Source: Phoronis australis (taxonomy: Eukaryota > Phoronida > Phoronidae). From it: a stretch of DNA of 20,712 nt. The translations under genes and the position numbers were made by a program. Of the stretch, positions 1-9,299 are shown piece after piece (position 1 is the stretch's first letter; every line of letters begins with the position of its first letter). The stretch spans positions 708,422 through 729,133 of the forward strand of contig NMRA01000042.1 of NCBI GenBank assembly GCA_002633005.1, in the 5' to 3' direction. The notes beneath the pieces are model-generated. The model saw only the letters and a list, made by a program, of their open reading frames with translations. It did no database searches and was not told the origin of the DNA.

Positions 1-342
1 CGATATTTCCGCCATCTTTAATCGGAAGTAAACTATTTCCCATATGCTTGTAGCAAACTTCCGGTCCACTTACTGTGCCGATTCTTAGCCTTTTACGTAA
101 AAAATTGTAGCCTCCAGAAGCATTTGAACCTTTAAATGAAAACAAAATGGCCGCCACAGCCGCCATCTTGGATCCGATTTTGACGAAAAACAATAGGCTT
201 CCAGTACTTCCGGAAGTTCGTATTATGTGTAAATTTCGTGATGATCGGACGAAAATTGCGACCTGTATCGTGCGAACAAACAAAAAAAAAAAAAAAAAAC
301 ATAGTGTCAGAGCGATATACTTGGCGATAAATTTCGCCAAGT
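1..342 (-). repeat. Dispersed repeat with palindromic end, copy 1 (cut by window edge)
   Basis: This segment is the reverse complement of about 11874-12212, with only scattered mismatches and a different poly-A/T length near 281-299. Matching landmarks are the CGCCATCTT/AAGATGGCG motifs, the GTTTGTTCGCACGATACAGG block (read on the minus strand) and a shared terminus. The terminus, 319-342, is a near-palindrome built from ACTTGGCG and CGCCAAGT arms. The repeat runs off the left edge of the window, so its other end is not seen here. The short plus-strand reading frame inside it (147-344) is not a gene. Confidence 0.85.
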
Positions 343-655
343 AAAAAAGAAACTGCTGGTAAGATGTGAATTTTAATCGAAGCTTTGGTGAATCACTCAC
401 AAACTCATAATTCTCTCTTTGTCAAACCTTAACTTAAGACGATTTCCAAAGCAATCCCGTCATTACTGCCAATACGAAAAACGGATTTGGTCTTTTGGGC
501 ATTTGAAGACTATTTTAATTACAACAAATTTGTTAAGAACCGATTGCACAAAATATAAAACGTGTAATAAGCATTACAAAAAGAAGTAGGTTTCGCACGC
601 AAACGCTGTGGACCATAAACAAGTAGGCCTCTTAGCACAAGGTTAGTAGTTAAAT
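343..655. other. Intergenic, no feature recognised
   Basis: AT-rich sequence between the palindromic repeat and the first SINE head. No open frame with exon signals, RNA gene or repeat could be supported by eye. Confidence 0.5.
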
Positions 656-722
656 CGTGGTGGTGTAGTGGTAAAGCACGCACTCTCTAACAGCCAGGTC
701 GTGAGTTCAAGTCTGTGGTACA
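656..722 (+). mobile_element. tRNA-derived SINE head
   Basis: The segment has a box-A-like stretch (GTGGTGTAGTGGTAAAGC) and, about 30 bases on, a box-B-like stretch (GTGAGTTCAAGTC). That is the internal RNA polymerase III promoter layout of a tRNA-derived SINE. The box-A region closely matches the SINE at 18873-18942. The tRNA fold looks too damaged for a functional tRNA gene. The 3' tail of the element could not be bounded. Confidence 0.6.
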
Positions 723-2255
723 TACGGTTTTTCCTGTTTGATACGTTCTCTGTGTTTTTTTGCCTTTTTTCGTGGATAATACTTCAGGAATAAAGGAAAA
801 TGCTTGATTTTTAAAGGAAAAAACAGAAAAATATCTCCCCTCCCGACCTCCCCTCATTCGGTGCTATATGCATCTATAATCGTGGTTTGCGCAAATGCTT
901 ACAGCCGGACAAAATGTTGGGGCTCCCCCCTTGTGATATCCTAGATCCGCCACTGTACTACAGTACAATCCCATTGACAAGTACACTACGTCTGTTCTGA
1001 CGGGCCAGACCATAGTGGGACACACTCCTCGCAAGATCAGCAAAACTTCTGTGTTCGTTTTGAGGCACGGCAGAAGTTTGAAGTGTATAGCCACAGCTAA
1101 ATACCGACATAGCGGCGAGGCTCGTGGTCTACTAGAAATTCCACGCACAATGATTTTTTCAGGACTGTCGGATATTATTGATCAATTACTGTAGAATTTT
1201 AGAACTGTAGGTAAGGCATTTTTTTGCACGTACACGTTCATGGTTTGGGCGCAAAGTCTGAAAACGCATGAGGGGGTGCTTATAGGAGCATGGGCAAATA
1301 CGGTATGCTATTTAAAGACACATAACCTTTCCAAAAGAACCCCTTTAATACAGCCATAGCTAATAGTGCCTTCTCATTTGGGAACTTAAGTTTAACCAAG
1401 CTTCACCAAAACTTTGCTTACCTTTACGACTAGACAGTGATAGCAAAGGTATCGCTAAATGGTGATTCAGTCACCGGAGTAGACACCACATGGCGCAGTT
1501 CATTCATGCTCTCAAACAAATATTGAATAGTGGGTTCGAGACTTATTGAAATTTGTTCTCCTGCTATTTATGACTGTTTATGAAAATGATCAGTGTGTTT
1601 CTTCATCAGATAGCCTTTCTTTAACTTATTTACATGCATCTATTGAGAGCAGGTGGGCTACGCTACAATAACAAAGAACACATTTTGCAAATCTCGCATG
1701 ATCGTATATCATTGACGTGACCTTTATCAAGAACTTCCACGAAGCTTCGCTCTGATCCTTCCCATTCCACCAAAGTCTTGGTGAGTACCAAAGCTTTGCA
1801 TTTAGATCCTGTTTTCAGTGAAGTTTCGCTTAAAGATTGACTACCGGAGTTAACCTTTACCACTTACCGAAACTGCAGTAAAAGGGAAGTTTCACCTCTA
1901 ATGGGAAAGCACCTTCAATGTGAATACAGCCATGACCACTCGTCAACTTATGAATAAATTGTACATCACCCAGGTCAAACAGTGACCAACCAAAATTTTG
2001 AATTTCAGATTTTCAGACTACGTATAGTTCTTTAAAATTCAAAAAAAAAAAAAATAATTGGCAAAATCAACATATTTCCAATTTTCACGTTAACTGTATT
2101 GTAAAAGTGCTCAAAGTTCATTCTGTGCTAGCTGATGTCAGTTGTTCAATGTTAACTTTGGGAAAAGATGAAGTGAACTTTGTTCCTGCTTTTCTTTCAT
2201 TGTTCTGTCATATTGTGCTCTAAATTGAAGTGCAACCAACAAATTTCAAGCATTT
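723..2255. other. Intergenic, no gene recognised
   Basis: About 1.5 kb with no convincing exon. The longest open frame is a 94-residue minus-strand frame at 864-1148 with no recognisable family and no paired splice signals, so it is treated as chance. A poly-A run lies near 2040-2053. Confidence 0.5.
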
Positions 2256-2306
2256 AGCCGATGAAAATTTAAGCTGATAAAAAATTGAGCCGATAAAAAA
2301 TTGAGA
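2256..2306 (+). repeat. Short tandem repeat, 16-bp unit
   Basis: Three imperfect head-to-tail copies of a unit close to AGCCGATAAAAAATTG. The first copy is the most diverged. It is a minor local duplication with no evident function. Confidence 0.6.
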
Positions 2307-2988
2307 AGTTTTTAATTCAAAATTTATTTAGTGCCAAAGGCAGTATACTGAAAACAAAGTATGCCTAACCGATTTCTGACACCTACCGACACCGCATGGA
2401 GTGAATTAAATCCTAGGTACCACAACGTTTCAAATTTTGAAAATTAACAAGTTGAGTATCGGCTAATTTATTATACCTGGAAGTATGAACTTTTATTGTT
2501 TTAGGAGCCTACAGCAACTATAAACATGTCCACTGAATAAGGAAAACAACAAGTCAAAATGTTTTATTTTGGTTGAAGAGAAAGAAATAACTGCAATGAT
2601 ATCATGCCAACATTCCCGCAAAAGGCAAAATACTATCCTCACACATTGAGAAGAGCTCACATTCACATACAGCGCCATCTATAGGATCATTCTAACATTA
2701 TCTGGAAACCATGTAGATTATACTGCAACGCACCCAATTTAAGGAGTAAGTCCCTAACTGTTTTGATTTAATTGATGGCTCAGTTTTTAGTTATATTATT
2801 AGAAAATGTCTTTATTCAAAGACGAGCTCATAATAAAGATTGTATTATAGAAAAAATATTACACCTGTGCCTAAAGAACGAAACAAATACGAAAGGACCT
2901 TAGTTGAGTCCCTATTTGGGACTGTTTCATGCAACCGGACACAAAGCACTACACTGATGTCCGTGTAATGCATGTTAGAGCATATTAT
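2307..2988. other. Intergenic, no gene recognised
   Basis: AT-rich stretch without a supportable exon. A single CAGCGCCATCTATAGG motif near 2670-2686 resembles a CTCF half-site in reverse orientation, but one short match carries little weight. Confidence 0.4.
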
Positions 2989-3019
2989 GGCCTTTTCATG
3001 ATGTCATCATGAAAAGGCC
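2989..3019. repeat. Perfect 31-base hairpin palindrome
   Basis: Arms GGCCTTTTCATGATG and CATCATGAAAAGGCC are exact reverse complements, 15 bp each around one central base. The GGCCTTTTCAT edge resembles the GGCCCTTTCAT edge of the MITE copy at 8833, so this palindrome probably marks the end of the related element at 3050-3320. Confidence 0.9.
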
Positions 3020-3049
3020 TTCAACCATGTTTTAGGAAGTTTTAGTCAT

Positions 3050-3320
3050 TGTGAACGATTAACTTCACTCCAGTATTGAAGTTAACTTTAAGTTCATAGT
3101 AAACAGGTGGACTTAACACCGGAGTGTCGATGCAGCAGTGCAGTATGAGCGGTCAACTTCTCATCGAAGTTATCGCCATGGGCCACTGCTATCAGGAACA
3201 ATTAACGGGCAGTTTTGTGGCTAATATTTGCTAATACTTTGCCAGTCCCATTAGAAATAAGTCGTGTGTCAAACACCTCATTAAATGTGTTCAAATTGTC
3301 ACATTAAAAAAGATCTCATA
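3050..3320 (-). mobile_element. CCGGAGTTAA MITE family, partial inverted copy
   Basis: Read on the minus strand this matches the inner and right parts of the element at 8833-9297. Shared blocks include AACAGGTGGA followed by TTAA, GTGCAGTATGA, ATCGAAGTTATCGCCA, and a TAAATGTGTTCAAATTGTCACATT-like segment. It lacks the left part of the other copy, so it is truncated or rearranged. No coding capacity is visible, which fits a non-autonomous DNA transposon. Confidence 0.75.
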
Positions 3321-3329
3321 CCAGAGGGG

Positions 3330-4020
3330 AAGAAAACCCGCCATTTCTCAGTTTACCTCAAACATCACCTTATGCATCAGTGAAAAGTTTGGGAACTGTG
3401 TGGAAGAGCATACTATGTCATAGACAGAATTAGAAATTTAAAAAATTTGGCACACATTTTCAGTGGGTTAATTTCGAAAATAGACTTAGTCAACCAAAAT
3501 GCCACTTTACTCGATGAAATTATTTAAAATAAAGTTCCCTATCATCTCATAAATCACTCCTCAGTATTCAAGTCATGTCACTCACATAACACAGGAAGAA
3601 ATGAATTATTTCTTCTTTCTTTTTGTTTCCATTGAGATACCACATTTTTCATCTTGGTATTCTGTACAGTACTAGCACAGGGAACCACAGCCCAATTACA
3701 ATTGTATGTTGTATTTTTGATGAACCACCATGAAAATAATTTTTTACTTTTTGATGTTATCATGGTAGTTGTACCTATTTATTTTGTTTGTTTTTAGATT
3801 AATATGTAATTTCAAGTCCTTAAATATTTCACTTGTTTAATTGTACACTTGTGCCATCTAATGTCAAAAGTCTTGTCGTCTTTCACTATTATATTCAGTT
3901 ATGGCCCCAGGAGAATGTTCTAATCCCATACCTGCATCATTCTGTGTACCATTGAAGGATGGTTTAGCCCACATACAAATAAATAATGGTAGTGGTACAG
4001 AGGACTCCATCCTTGCTTTT
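3330..4020. other. Intergenic, no gene recognised
   Basis: AT-rich stretch between two MITEs. Open frames here are 61 residues or shorter and have no recognisable content. Nothing further is supported. Confidence 0.4.
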
Positions 4021-4021
4021 A

Positions 4022-4379
4022 TTTAAAAGGACACCAAACCCAGTTTTGGCCCATGAACAGACACTAAACATGACTTTCCCGTCCAATTCTCTGAAACGAA
4101 GTAATGCTCTGTAATCCTTGACAACCTTCAAGTTTGGAGGAAATTTGAAAACTCCTTTTCAAAGTCTGCTAAACGGGCAAGCATGACCTACGCTTTTAGC
4201 AACAACTGTGGGAAAAGACCACCTACCAAGGACCATTATGTCCAATTTGTGAAACATGGGGTAACAGTTTTTTGTTGATTCCTGCTTTTATCTCTCAAGA
4301 CTGACGTCAATGAAGCATTAGCAGGTGACAGAACGAGGACTGGTTGAAATCATCAAAACAGGGTTTAGTGTCCTTTAAA
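4022..4379 (+). mobile_element. MITE with TTTAAAGGACAC-type terminal inverted repeats, copy 1
   Basis: The element starts TTTAAAAGGACACCAAACCC and ends GGGTTTAGTGTCCTTTAAA, which are reverse complements of each other apart from one extra A and one transition. The body aligns over its whole length with 8342-8704, for example GGGCAAGCATGACCTACGCT and GCATTAGCAGGTGACAGAA. At about 358 bp with no open frame, it is a non-autonomous DNA transposon. The superfamily cannot be fixed because the target duplication is ambiguous in the AT-rich flanks. Confidence 0.85.
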
Positions 4380-4479
4380 GCTGAATTTCGTGTGGCTGTT
4401 AAGCTAATGTTGAATTCTTAACTGAAGTGCTATGGGGTTTAGAAATACTACCATGTTTAACAAATCTAGAATTTCTGAG

Positions 4480-4620
4480 AAGGAGCTAGCTACTCAAGTC
4501 ACAAGCGACGCGAACACATGCCAATCCCAATAAATTTTCATGAGTCACTGACGGTTTTGATTTTCTCCTTGGTAACAGAAACATGATTCCATCATAAAAA
4601 ATATGAGCAGAACCCCAGAA
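4480..4620 (-). mobile_element. LINE reverse-transcriptase scrap, copy 1
   Basis: The minus strand aligns with the scrap at 6480-6610. Both carry a run reading roughly K-I-K-T-V-S, then K-F/Y-I-G-I/V, followed by GTGACTTGAGT. The motif resembles the segment after the catalytic core in CR1/jockey-type reverse transcriptases (V-x-x-x-K-[FY]-L-G-V, then L-N-W). In-frame stops interrupt this copy. It is a short fossil, not a gene. Confidence 0.45.
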
Positions 4621-4649
4621 ATCGCTTTCGCATTACATCCAGGTTTTCA

Positions 4650-4803
4650 ATCACTCTCTTGCGTACAATAGTAAGACGGAGCTCAGAGGAGTAGGAGAAA
4701 CCTTTGAGCAATGCTCAATTGTCAGCCAATAAAGCCAGGATTCGAACCCGGGTCTGCCAAACGGGAGTCCGGAGCTCAAACCTCTAAGCCACACTACCTC
4801 CTC
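4650..4803 (-). mobile_element. tRNA-derived SINE (minus strand)
   Basis: On the minus strand the element begins GGAGGTAGTGTGGCTTAGAG (box A) and has GACCCGGGTTCGAATCCTGG (box B, an excellent consensus match) about 45 bases later. It is followed by a non-tRNA body toward 4650. This is the best-preserved SINE head in the window. It sits just downstream of the minus-strand CRAL-TRIO exon, inside that gene's first intron if the gene is intact. Confidence 0.8.
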
Positions 4804-4935
4804 ATGATAAGGATTGTGAGACTGATGTTTTGCCAATTAAACAGGATAAAAGTCAGCTTTAATTTTTACATCGATTCACAATTATTAAAAAATGAACCAT
4901 TGATTGCCAAAGATCCATGACGTATTGGCTCCTAC

Positions 4936-5068
4936 CTATATCAGGTCTTGTCTCCATCAGGCTGCGTACAGCCTGTAGGGCATGTTGCCGATGCTCAGGG
5001 ACTTCATTCAGTTCCACTCTGGCCTTTTCTATCAGCTGCTGACTGAGACCCCAGCCATATTGGGCCAT
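4936..5068 (-). CDS. CRAL-TRIO lipid-transfer protein, first coding exon (TTPA/TTPAL-like)
   Basis: This exon encodes 44 residues beginning M-A-Q-Y-G-W-G-L-S. It shows the N-terminal helical region of the CRAL-TRIO family: L-S-x-x-L-I-E-K-A, then E-L-N-E-V-P-E-H-R and L-Q-A-V-R-S-L. It aligns with the plus-strand exon at 20118-20277. The ATG at 5066-5068 lies just after a possible acceptor (GGATGTAG), so untranslated upstream exons may exist. The exon ends in phase 1 at a good donor, G|GTAGGA, the same phase as in the paralogue. Family members bind hydrophobic ligands such as tocopherol, retinoids or phosphoinositides in the cytosol. The following exon, which should carry the D-D-x-F-x-L-x-F-L-R-A-R-K-F motif, was not found in the remaining 4.9 kb. 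The intron is therefore long or the copy is partial. The family call is strong; the ligand is unknown. Confidence 0.75.
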
Positions 5069-5089
5069 CCTACATCCAAGGTGGGTCAG

Positions 5090-5780
5090 AGAGGCAGGAT
5101 GGCGTCAACGTAAGTTCATTTCTAAAATGAACAAATATTCAAATTATAAGTTACCCGTACCCACAACTTACATATCATCAAAAGCATTAGCCAAGGGTGC
5201 AATGTTGCACAATTGTCCAACGCCACTGTATTGTTATTACCAGTTTCAGTCTCTCAAGTTGCTCTACAAGCCAAATGAAGGGGTCTGTCACAACAAACCA
5301 ATTCTCAGAACACGCGAGCAAAAACCTAAAACTAATAAAATGTACTCAGGTGGAAATTTGGCTAAAAACATAAAAATTGCAAATGACCCAGTCTATGGGA
5401 TTCGTGTTCAGACTGTACCGTAACAACCATTTTCAAGGATTACCCAAGTCCTGTATGTCAAAATTCACGAGAACAGAGAGAATTGCCTAGTAATGTTGTG
5501 GCAGCAAGTCTTCATATAGCAGGCATACATGGATACTCCGACTCAAATTTGGACACCTTAGCTAGCACAAACTGTTCAGCCTTTGGATGGCCAAGTGTAA
5601 AGCAAGCAAGAAAACACAGCCTGAGAATTGAGGAAACCCATTTCCGATGTCTTATATTTAAATCCTGGATGAATCCATGTGTGACAGGGCCATCACTTGG
5701 AACACATAGTCCTACCAATCATACACAAGGCAGAAAAGACACATCACTCAAAATATCTTCAACTGTTAAACCTCCCTCAC
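5090..5780. other. Upstream flank of the minus-strand CRAL-TRIO gene; no gene assigned
   Basis: Two plus-strand frames (98 residues at 5127-5423 and one from 5483) and one overlapping minus frame (5512-5718) are open here. None has a recognisable domain. The stretch should hold the promoter or 5' untranslated exons of the minus-strand gene, but no TATA box or start site could be placed. Confidence 0.35.
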
Positions 5781-5823
5781 TTCCCCCCCCTCTCCCCTCC
5801 TTCCCNCCCCCCCCCCCCCGCCC
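5781..5823 (+). repeat. Poly-C / C-rich low-complexity tract with one undetermined base
   Basis: A nearly pure run of C with a few T, containing the only N in the window at 5806. The N marks an uncertain base within a homopolymer, so the true tract length is unknown. The apparent open frame that runs into it should not be trusted. Confidence 0.9.
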
Positions 5824-6102
5824 ATTTTAAGTTGTAGAGCATTAAGCTAGCATAAAACACGGTTTTGAGAAATTGTAGACATACACAACAATTGATGTTA
5901 GAAGTCTTTTAAAACTGAAATGTTGAGTTTGCCAAACACTGATGTCCAAAATTGAAGAGATTTTTTACTGTAATCAATAAGCATTTGTACTCACCAAATA
6001 CCCCTCAGAATATATATGGTTGCCAAATGCCATATGATCAAACTCGCAGGAAACTAACAGGGCTTAATGAAGGATATAATGCCAAGAGCAAACAGAGCTT
6101 AC

Positions 6103-6234
6103 CAACAGAGGGAAGACCACATCATTAAGAGGCTTTGGAATAAATATAGCATGCTGTTGCACAACCCAGTACTGGATATCAATGACTTGGTCATGTTTCT
6201 GGGTTAATTTAATCTCACGTTCCAACTGGCACAT
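6103..6234 (-). CDS. Weak candidate coding exon of unknown family
   Basis: A minus-strand open stretch starting at an ATG (6232-6234) reads M-C-Q-L-E-R-E-I-K-L-T-Q-K-H and ends P-L-N-D-V-V-F-P-L-L at a strong donor, TTG|GTAAGC, in phase 0. The composition looks protein-like, with a charged amphipathic start and then a hydrophobic end. No convincing acceptor precedes it (only ATCGAG or GCAAAG, without a pyrimidine tract), and I do not recognise a family. It lies about 1 kb upstream of the minus-strand CRAL-TRIO exon, on the same strand. It could be an exon of another gene or simple chance. Confidence 0.2.
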
Positions 6235-6479
6235 CTTTGCACCAAACTCGATCAATTCACAGGTAACATATTATAAGACCGGAGACCTTTTTCTCAGTTT
6301 GACATAGGAACAATTCAAGACAGCAGTTTCAAAATCATTGTGTCATGCAATTTTCAGTATTCTGAAAAGGAGGATTTCATTGCTGTTTAGCTGTAATGTA
6401 ATCTAAATGGAAGCGATTAGGGGTTTAAAACATTTCCACATTAATCCCATCTTGAATTAATGCCCAATGAACCAGCGAC

Positions 6480-6690
6480 TCAAGTCACAGCCAATGCATA
6501 GATGTACCATTTTCCAATTCCCAATTTAAGGATTGACCAACCCCAATATATTTTGAGGTGCTGACAGTTTCAATTTTCTTGTTATTAACAAAAACCGAAT
6601 CGTCACAGAAAAAATTATGATACAAATTAAATGAGCTGAACAGTGCTGAAAAAATTCCTGTCAGGGAACACTTATCATGGACAAAAACAA
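6480..6690 (-). mobile_element. LINE reverse-transcriptase scrap, copy 2
   Basis: The minus strand is open here and reads ...F-V-N-N-K-K-I-E-T-V-S-T-S-K-Y-I-G-V...S-L-N-W-E. This fits the post-catalytic segment of CR1/jockey-type reverse transcriptases. It is homologous to the scrap at 4480-4620 and also ends with GTGACTTGAGT. It abuts the plus-strand LINE that begins at about 6696, so either one element inserted beside the other or the junction is a rearrangement. Confidence 0.5.
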
Positions 6691-6695
6691 ATTTC

Positions 6696-8089
6696 ATGTT
6701 CTTGGGGATTAATTTCCAAGTCAGCTTACATGATATGGCAGATTAGAATTACTTGGCAAAATTGAAAGATATTGAATTAATTTTGAAAAATTGGTTTAAA
6801 AGAATTTTGACGACTTTCGGGAGGATTACAATAATCAAGGCGCTAGCGGTTTTAAAAATTGTACATCTTCTGATATTCTTGCCACAACCTTCGAAATATA
6901 TTCTAGAAAAACTGAACTCAGTGTTTTCTAAATTCCTCTGGCAAGGTCGCAGTGACAAAATTAAGCGCTCCCGAGCTGTTTGTAATTATAATGAAGGAGG
7001 TATCAGAATGATTAACATATTTTCATTCTGTAAGGCTTTAAAGATTAACACGTAAACAAAATTTGTTAACGGTCAGTCTAAGACTGCTGGTTTGTTTCAT
7101 TTGATTTTTCCTGAATTTAGAATTTTCGCTAAGTATGGAGTTGACTTTCTCAAGATAAAGTTGCCTAATATTGACAATCACTTCTGGAAAGATTTTTTTG
7201 AATGTGTAATCTCCTTTGGAAATTGTTTGAAGATCAAAAATCAGATAGATTTTGTTAACCAACCTTTATGGTTTAGCAGTGATCTACAGGCAGGAGGAAA
7301 AAGTATTTTCTACAGAAACTGGTGCAATAGAGGCATAGTCTTTATAAAGGACTTGTTTTCCCCAGACGGTAATATTTTGAACTATAGATTTATTGTGGAT
7401 ATTTTAGGTATCAAAACGAACTTTATGGAGTACAATAGTCTAATTTCAGTGATATTTAAGTACCAACAGAAATGTGGTATTGATAGAGTTGTTAGTTTTG
7501 GTGCGTATTGTCCTGTTATGCCAACGATTTTAATGAAACTGAAAAGTGGTGGGAGAGGGTGTCAACATATCTGTACACAATTAAATTATACTTCTGAAGT
7601 CTCAAAAGCGGAGTCAAAATGGGTCAAGGAACTGAACGTAAACACAACTAATTTTTCATGGGAAGATGTTTATTCCCTTCTATATAACACAACAAGAAAC
7701 CCAAGAATTAGGTGGCTTCAGTTCAGACTCTTGACGAGAATTTTGACTACTAACTCATTTTTAAAAATAATTCAAGTACGGATGATGACTCTTGTTCCTT
7801 TTGTGGACAATCGAAAGAGACTTTGAAACACTTATTTTGGGAATGTGAAACAGTAAATTCATTTTGGACAAGAGTTAATAATGAAATTTTGAACAAAGCA
7901 AATCCCCTGTGTGTCAGCACTCTCTCCTGCAACGTTATTTTTGGCTTTTTTGATAAAAACGAAAATTTTAAAAACATTGTTTTATTATTGGGTGAACAGT
8001 TTATTTATACCCAAAAGTTTGGATCAAAAAGATTACTTCTAAGTAGATTTTTTAAATTCATCAAAGAATATTACATGAGTGAAAAGTGA
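6696..8089 (+). mobile_element. 5'-truncated, decayed L1/Tx1-like non-LTR retrotransposon (ORF2 C-terminal half)
   Basis: The translated remnant begins M-F-L-G-I-N-F and continues N-Y-L-A-K-L-K-D-I, then W-F-K-R-I-L-T-T-F-G-R-I-T-I-I-K-A, F-S-K-F-L-W-Q and E-G-G-I-R-M-I-N. This order is typical of the region after the reverse-transcriptase core in L1/Tx1-type ORF2 proteins. Near the end is a zinc-knuckle-like C-x2-C-x8-H-x4-C motif (from 7793), followed by about 85 residues and the stop at 8087-8089. It is inactive: it has in-frame stops at 6744-6746 (TAG) and 7053-7055 (TAA), and a frameshift near the A-rich run at about 7762-7770. The endonuclease, the catalytic YxDD core and ORF1 are missing. 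The 5' truncation is as expected from incomplete target-primed reverse transcription. Confidence 0.9.
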
Positions 8090-8094
8090 CCCTT

Positions 8095-8340
8095 GATAGA
8101 TAAATCCACTAGCTCACACGAATGCCACATGGCTCACTCTAAAGTCAGGCGCAAGGGTCCAGGGGGTCTGCCCCCTGCTCGTTCATTGTTATATTGCTGT
8201 AAGGGAGGAATGACAAGCGCCCCCTATATTTGTTCCTTGTTGAACTCTTGGACAAAATTCTGGATCCACGGCTGCTAGTAACATTTAGCACTTGTCTTCC
8301 TTTATTGTGCTAGCTATTGCAAAGGAATGGCTGGCAACCC
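8095..8340. other. LINE 3' flank with short GC-rich hairpin
   Basis: The sequence after the LINE stop may be its 3' untranslated tail, but no terminal poly-A was seen. A small hairpin with CAGGGGG and CCCCCTG arms lies at about 8160-8177. No gene is supported. Confidence 0.4.
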
Positions 8341-8341
8341 C

Positions 8342-8704
8342 TTAAAAGAATACCAAACCGGTATTTGACCTATTAACATTGATTACAAACGACTTTCCCA
8401 CCCAATTCTCTGAAACAAAACAATGCTCTATAATCTTCAACAACTCTCAAAAGTTGAGAAAAATTTGAGAACTCATTTTGAAGTCTGCTAAATGGGCAAG
8501 CATGACCTACGCTTTTAGGAAATTACAAGGCAACTGTGGAGAAAGGCCACCCACCAAGAACCACAATATCCAGTCTGTGACACGGAGAAAGTTTTTAGTT
8601 GATTCCAAATATTATCTTTCAAGATTGATGTCACTGATGCATTAGCAGGTGACAGAAGGAGGATTGACTGAAATCATCAATACAGGGTTTGGCATCCTTA
8701 TAAA
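8342..8704 (+). mobile_element. MITE with TTTAAAGGACAC-type terminal inverted repeats, copy 2
   Basis: Full-length homologue of the element at 4022-4379 in the same orientation, starting near CTTAAAAGAATACCAAACC and ending near GGGTTTGGCATCCTTATAAA. The body shares GGGCAAGCATGACCTACGCT and GCATTAGCAGGTGACAGAA. Divergence is greater at the ends than in copy 1. There is no coding capacity. The two copies lie 4.3 kb apart and could mediate deletion of the LINE-bearing segment between them. Confidence 0.85.
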
Positions 8705-8832
8705 AGATCAATGACTTTAAATGACTATAAACCTGCATTCCTGTAAAGAAGCCAACTTTCGATGTACATCACTTACGAAGCTAAAATTGGTCTCAATTTG
8801 CTCCTTACTCTGTGATTTCTGACAGTTCATAA

Positions 8833-9297
8833 GGCCCTTTCATATTGACTTAACTCCGGTCTGAGCGGAGCGTCGACGTAAACAGCGCAGTTAACTGGAC
8901 CGTTCATACTGGCTTCGGTAGTTAATGAACATCGAAGTAAAGGGTTGGTGACGCTGACGTCATCGACGTTATCGCAAGGTAGCGCTGCACGCTAAGATTT
9001 TTTCAATGTGACAATTTGGGAACATTTAAATGTGCTAAATGACATTTAACTTATTTTTAAATCGATTGGTTATCATTAGAGCAAAAAATAAGTAGTTATT
9101 AGTGACGGCACTACTCTGTAACTGTTGATGATAACAGTGGCACCTGGCGATAACTTCGATTGGACCGGAGTTAAGCGTTCATACTGCACCGCAGCGTCGA
9201 CGCTGCGGTCTTAAATCCACCTGTTAACTGCGATGTTAATTGGAGCTCTTAACTGCGATCCAGGACCGGAGTTAAGCATTAATACTGACCGCAACTC
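8833..9297 (+). mobile_element. CCGGAGTTAA MITE family, longer copy
   Basis: The left end reads GGCCCTTTCATATTGACTTA then ACTCCGGTC. The right end, read in reverse, gives CAGTATTAATGCTTAACTCC then GGTC, so the termini are imperfect inverted repeats. Short blocks around CCGGAGTTAA and GTTCATACTG recur inside in both orientations. A perfect 20-bp palindrome, CCGCAGCGTCGACGCTGCGG, lies at 9189-9208. The element is CpG-rich compared with its surroundings and has no open frame. An inverted partial copy lies at 3050-3320. Confidence 0.75.
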
Positions 9298-9299
9298 CC

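Noticed and set aside
864-1148. 94-residue minus-strand open frame
   Set aside because: No recognisable domain, no clear splice signals, and length is within chance for this amount of sequence.
5127-5423. 98-residue plus-strand open frame upstream of the minus-strand CRAL-TRIO exon
   Set aside because: No family features or supporting exon structure; likely chance. It would be worth a protein search but cannot be supported by eye.
5483-5830. 115-residue plus-strand frame ending in proline-rich sequence
   Set aside because: The proline run comes from the poly-C tract with an undetermined base at 5806, so the reading frame is unreliable.
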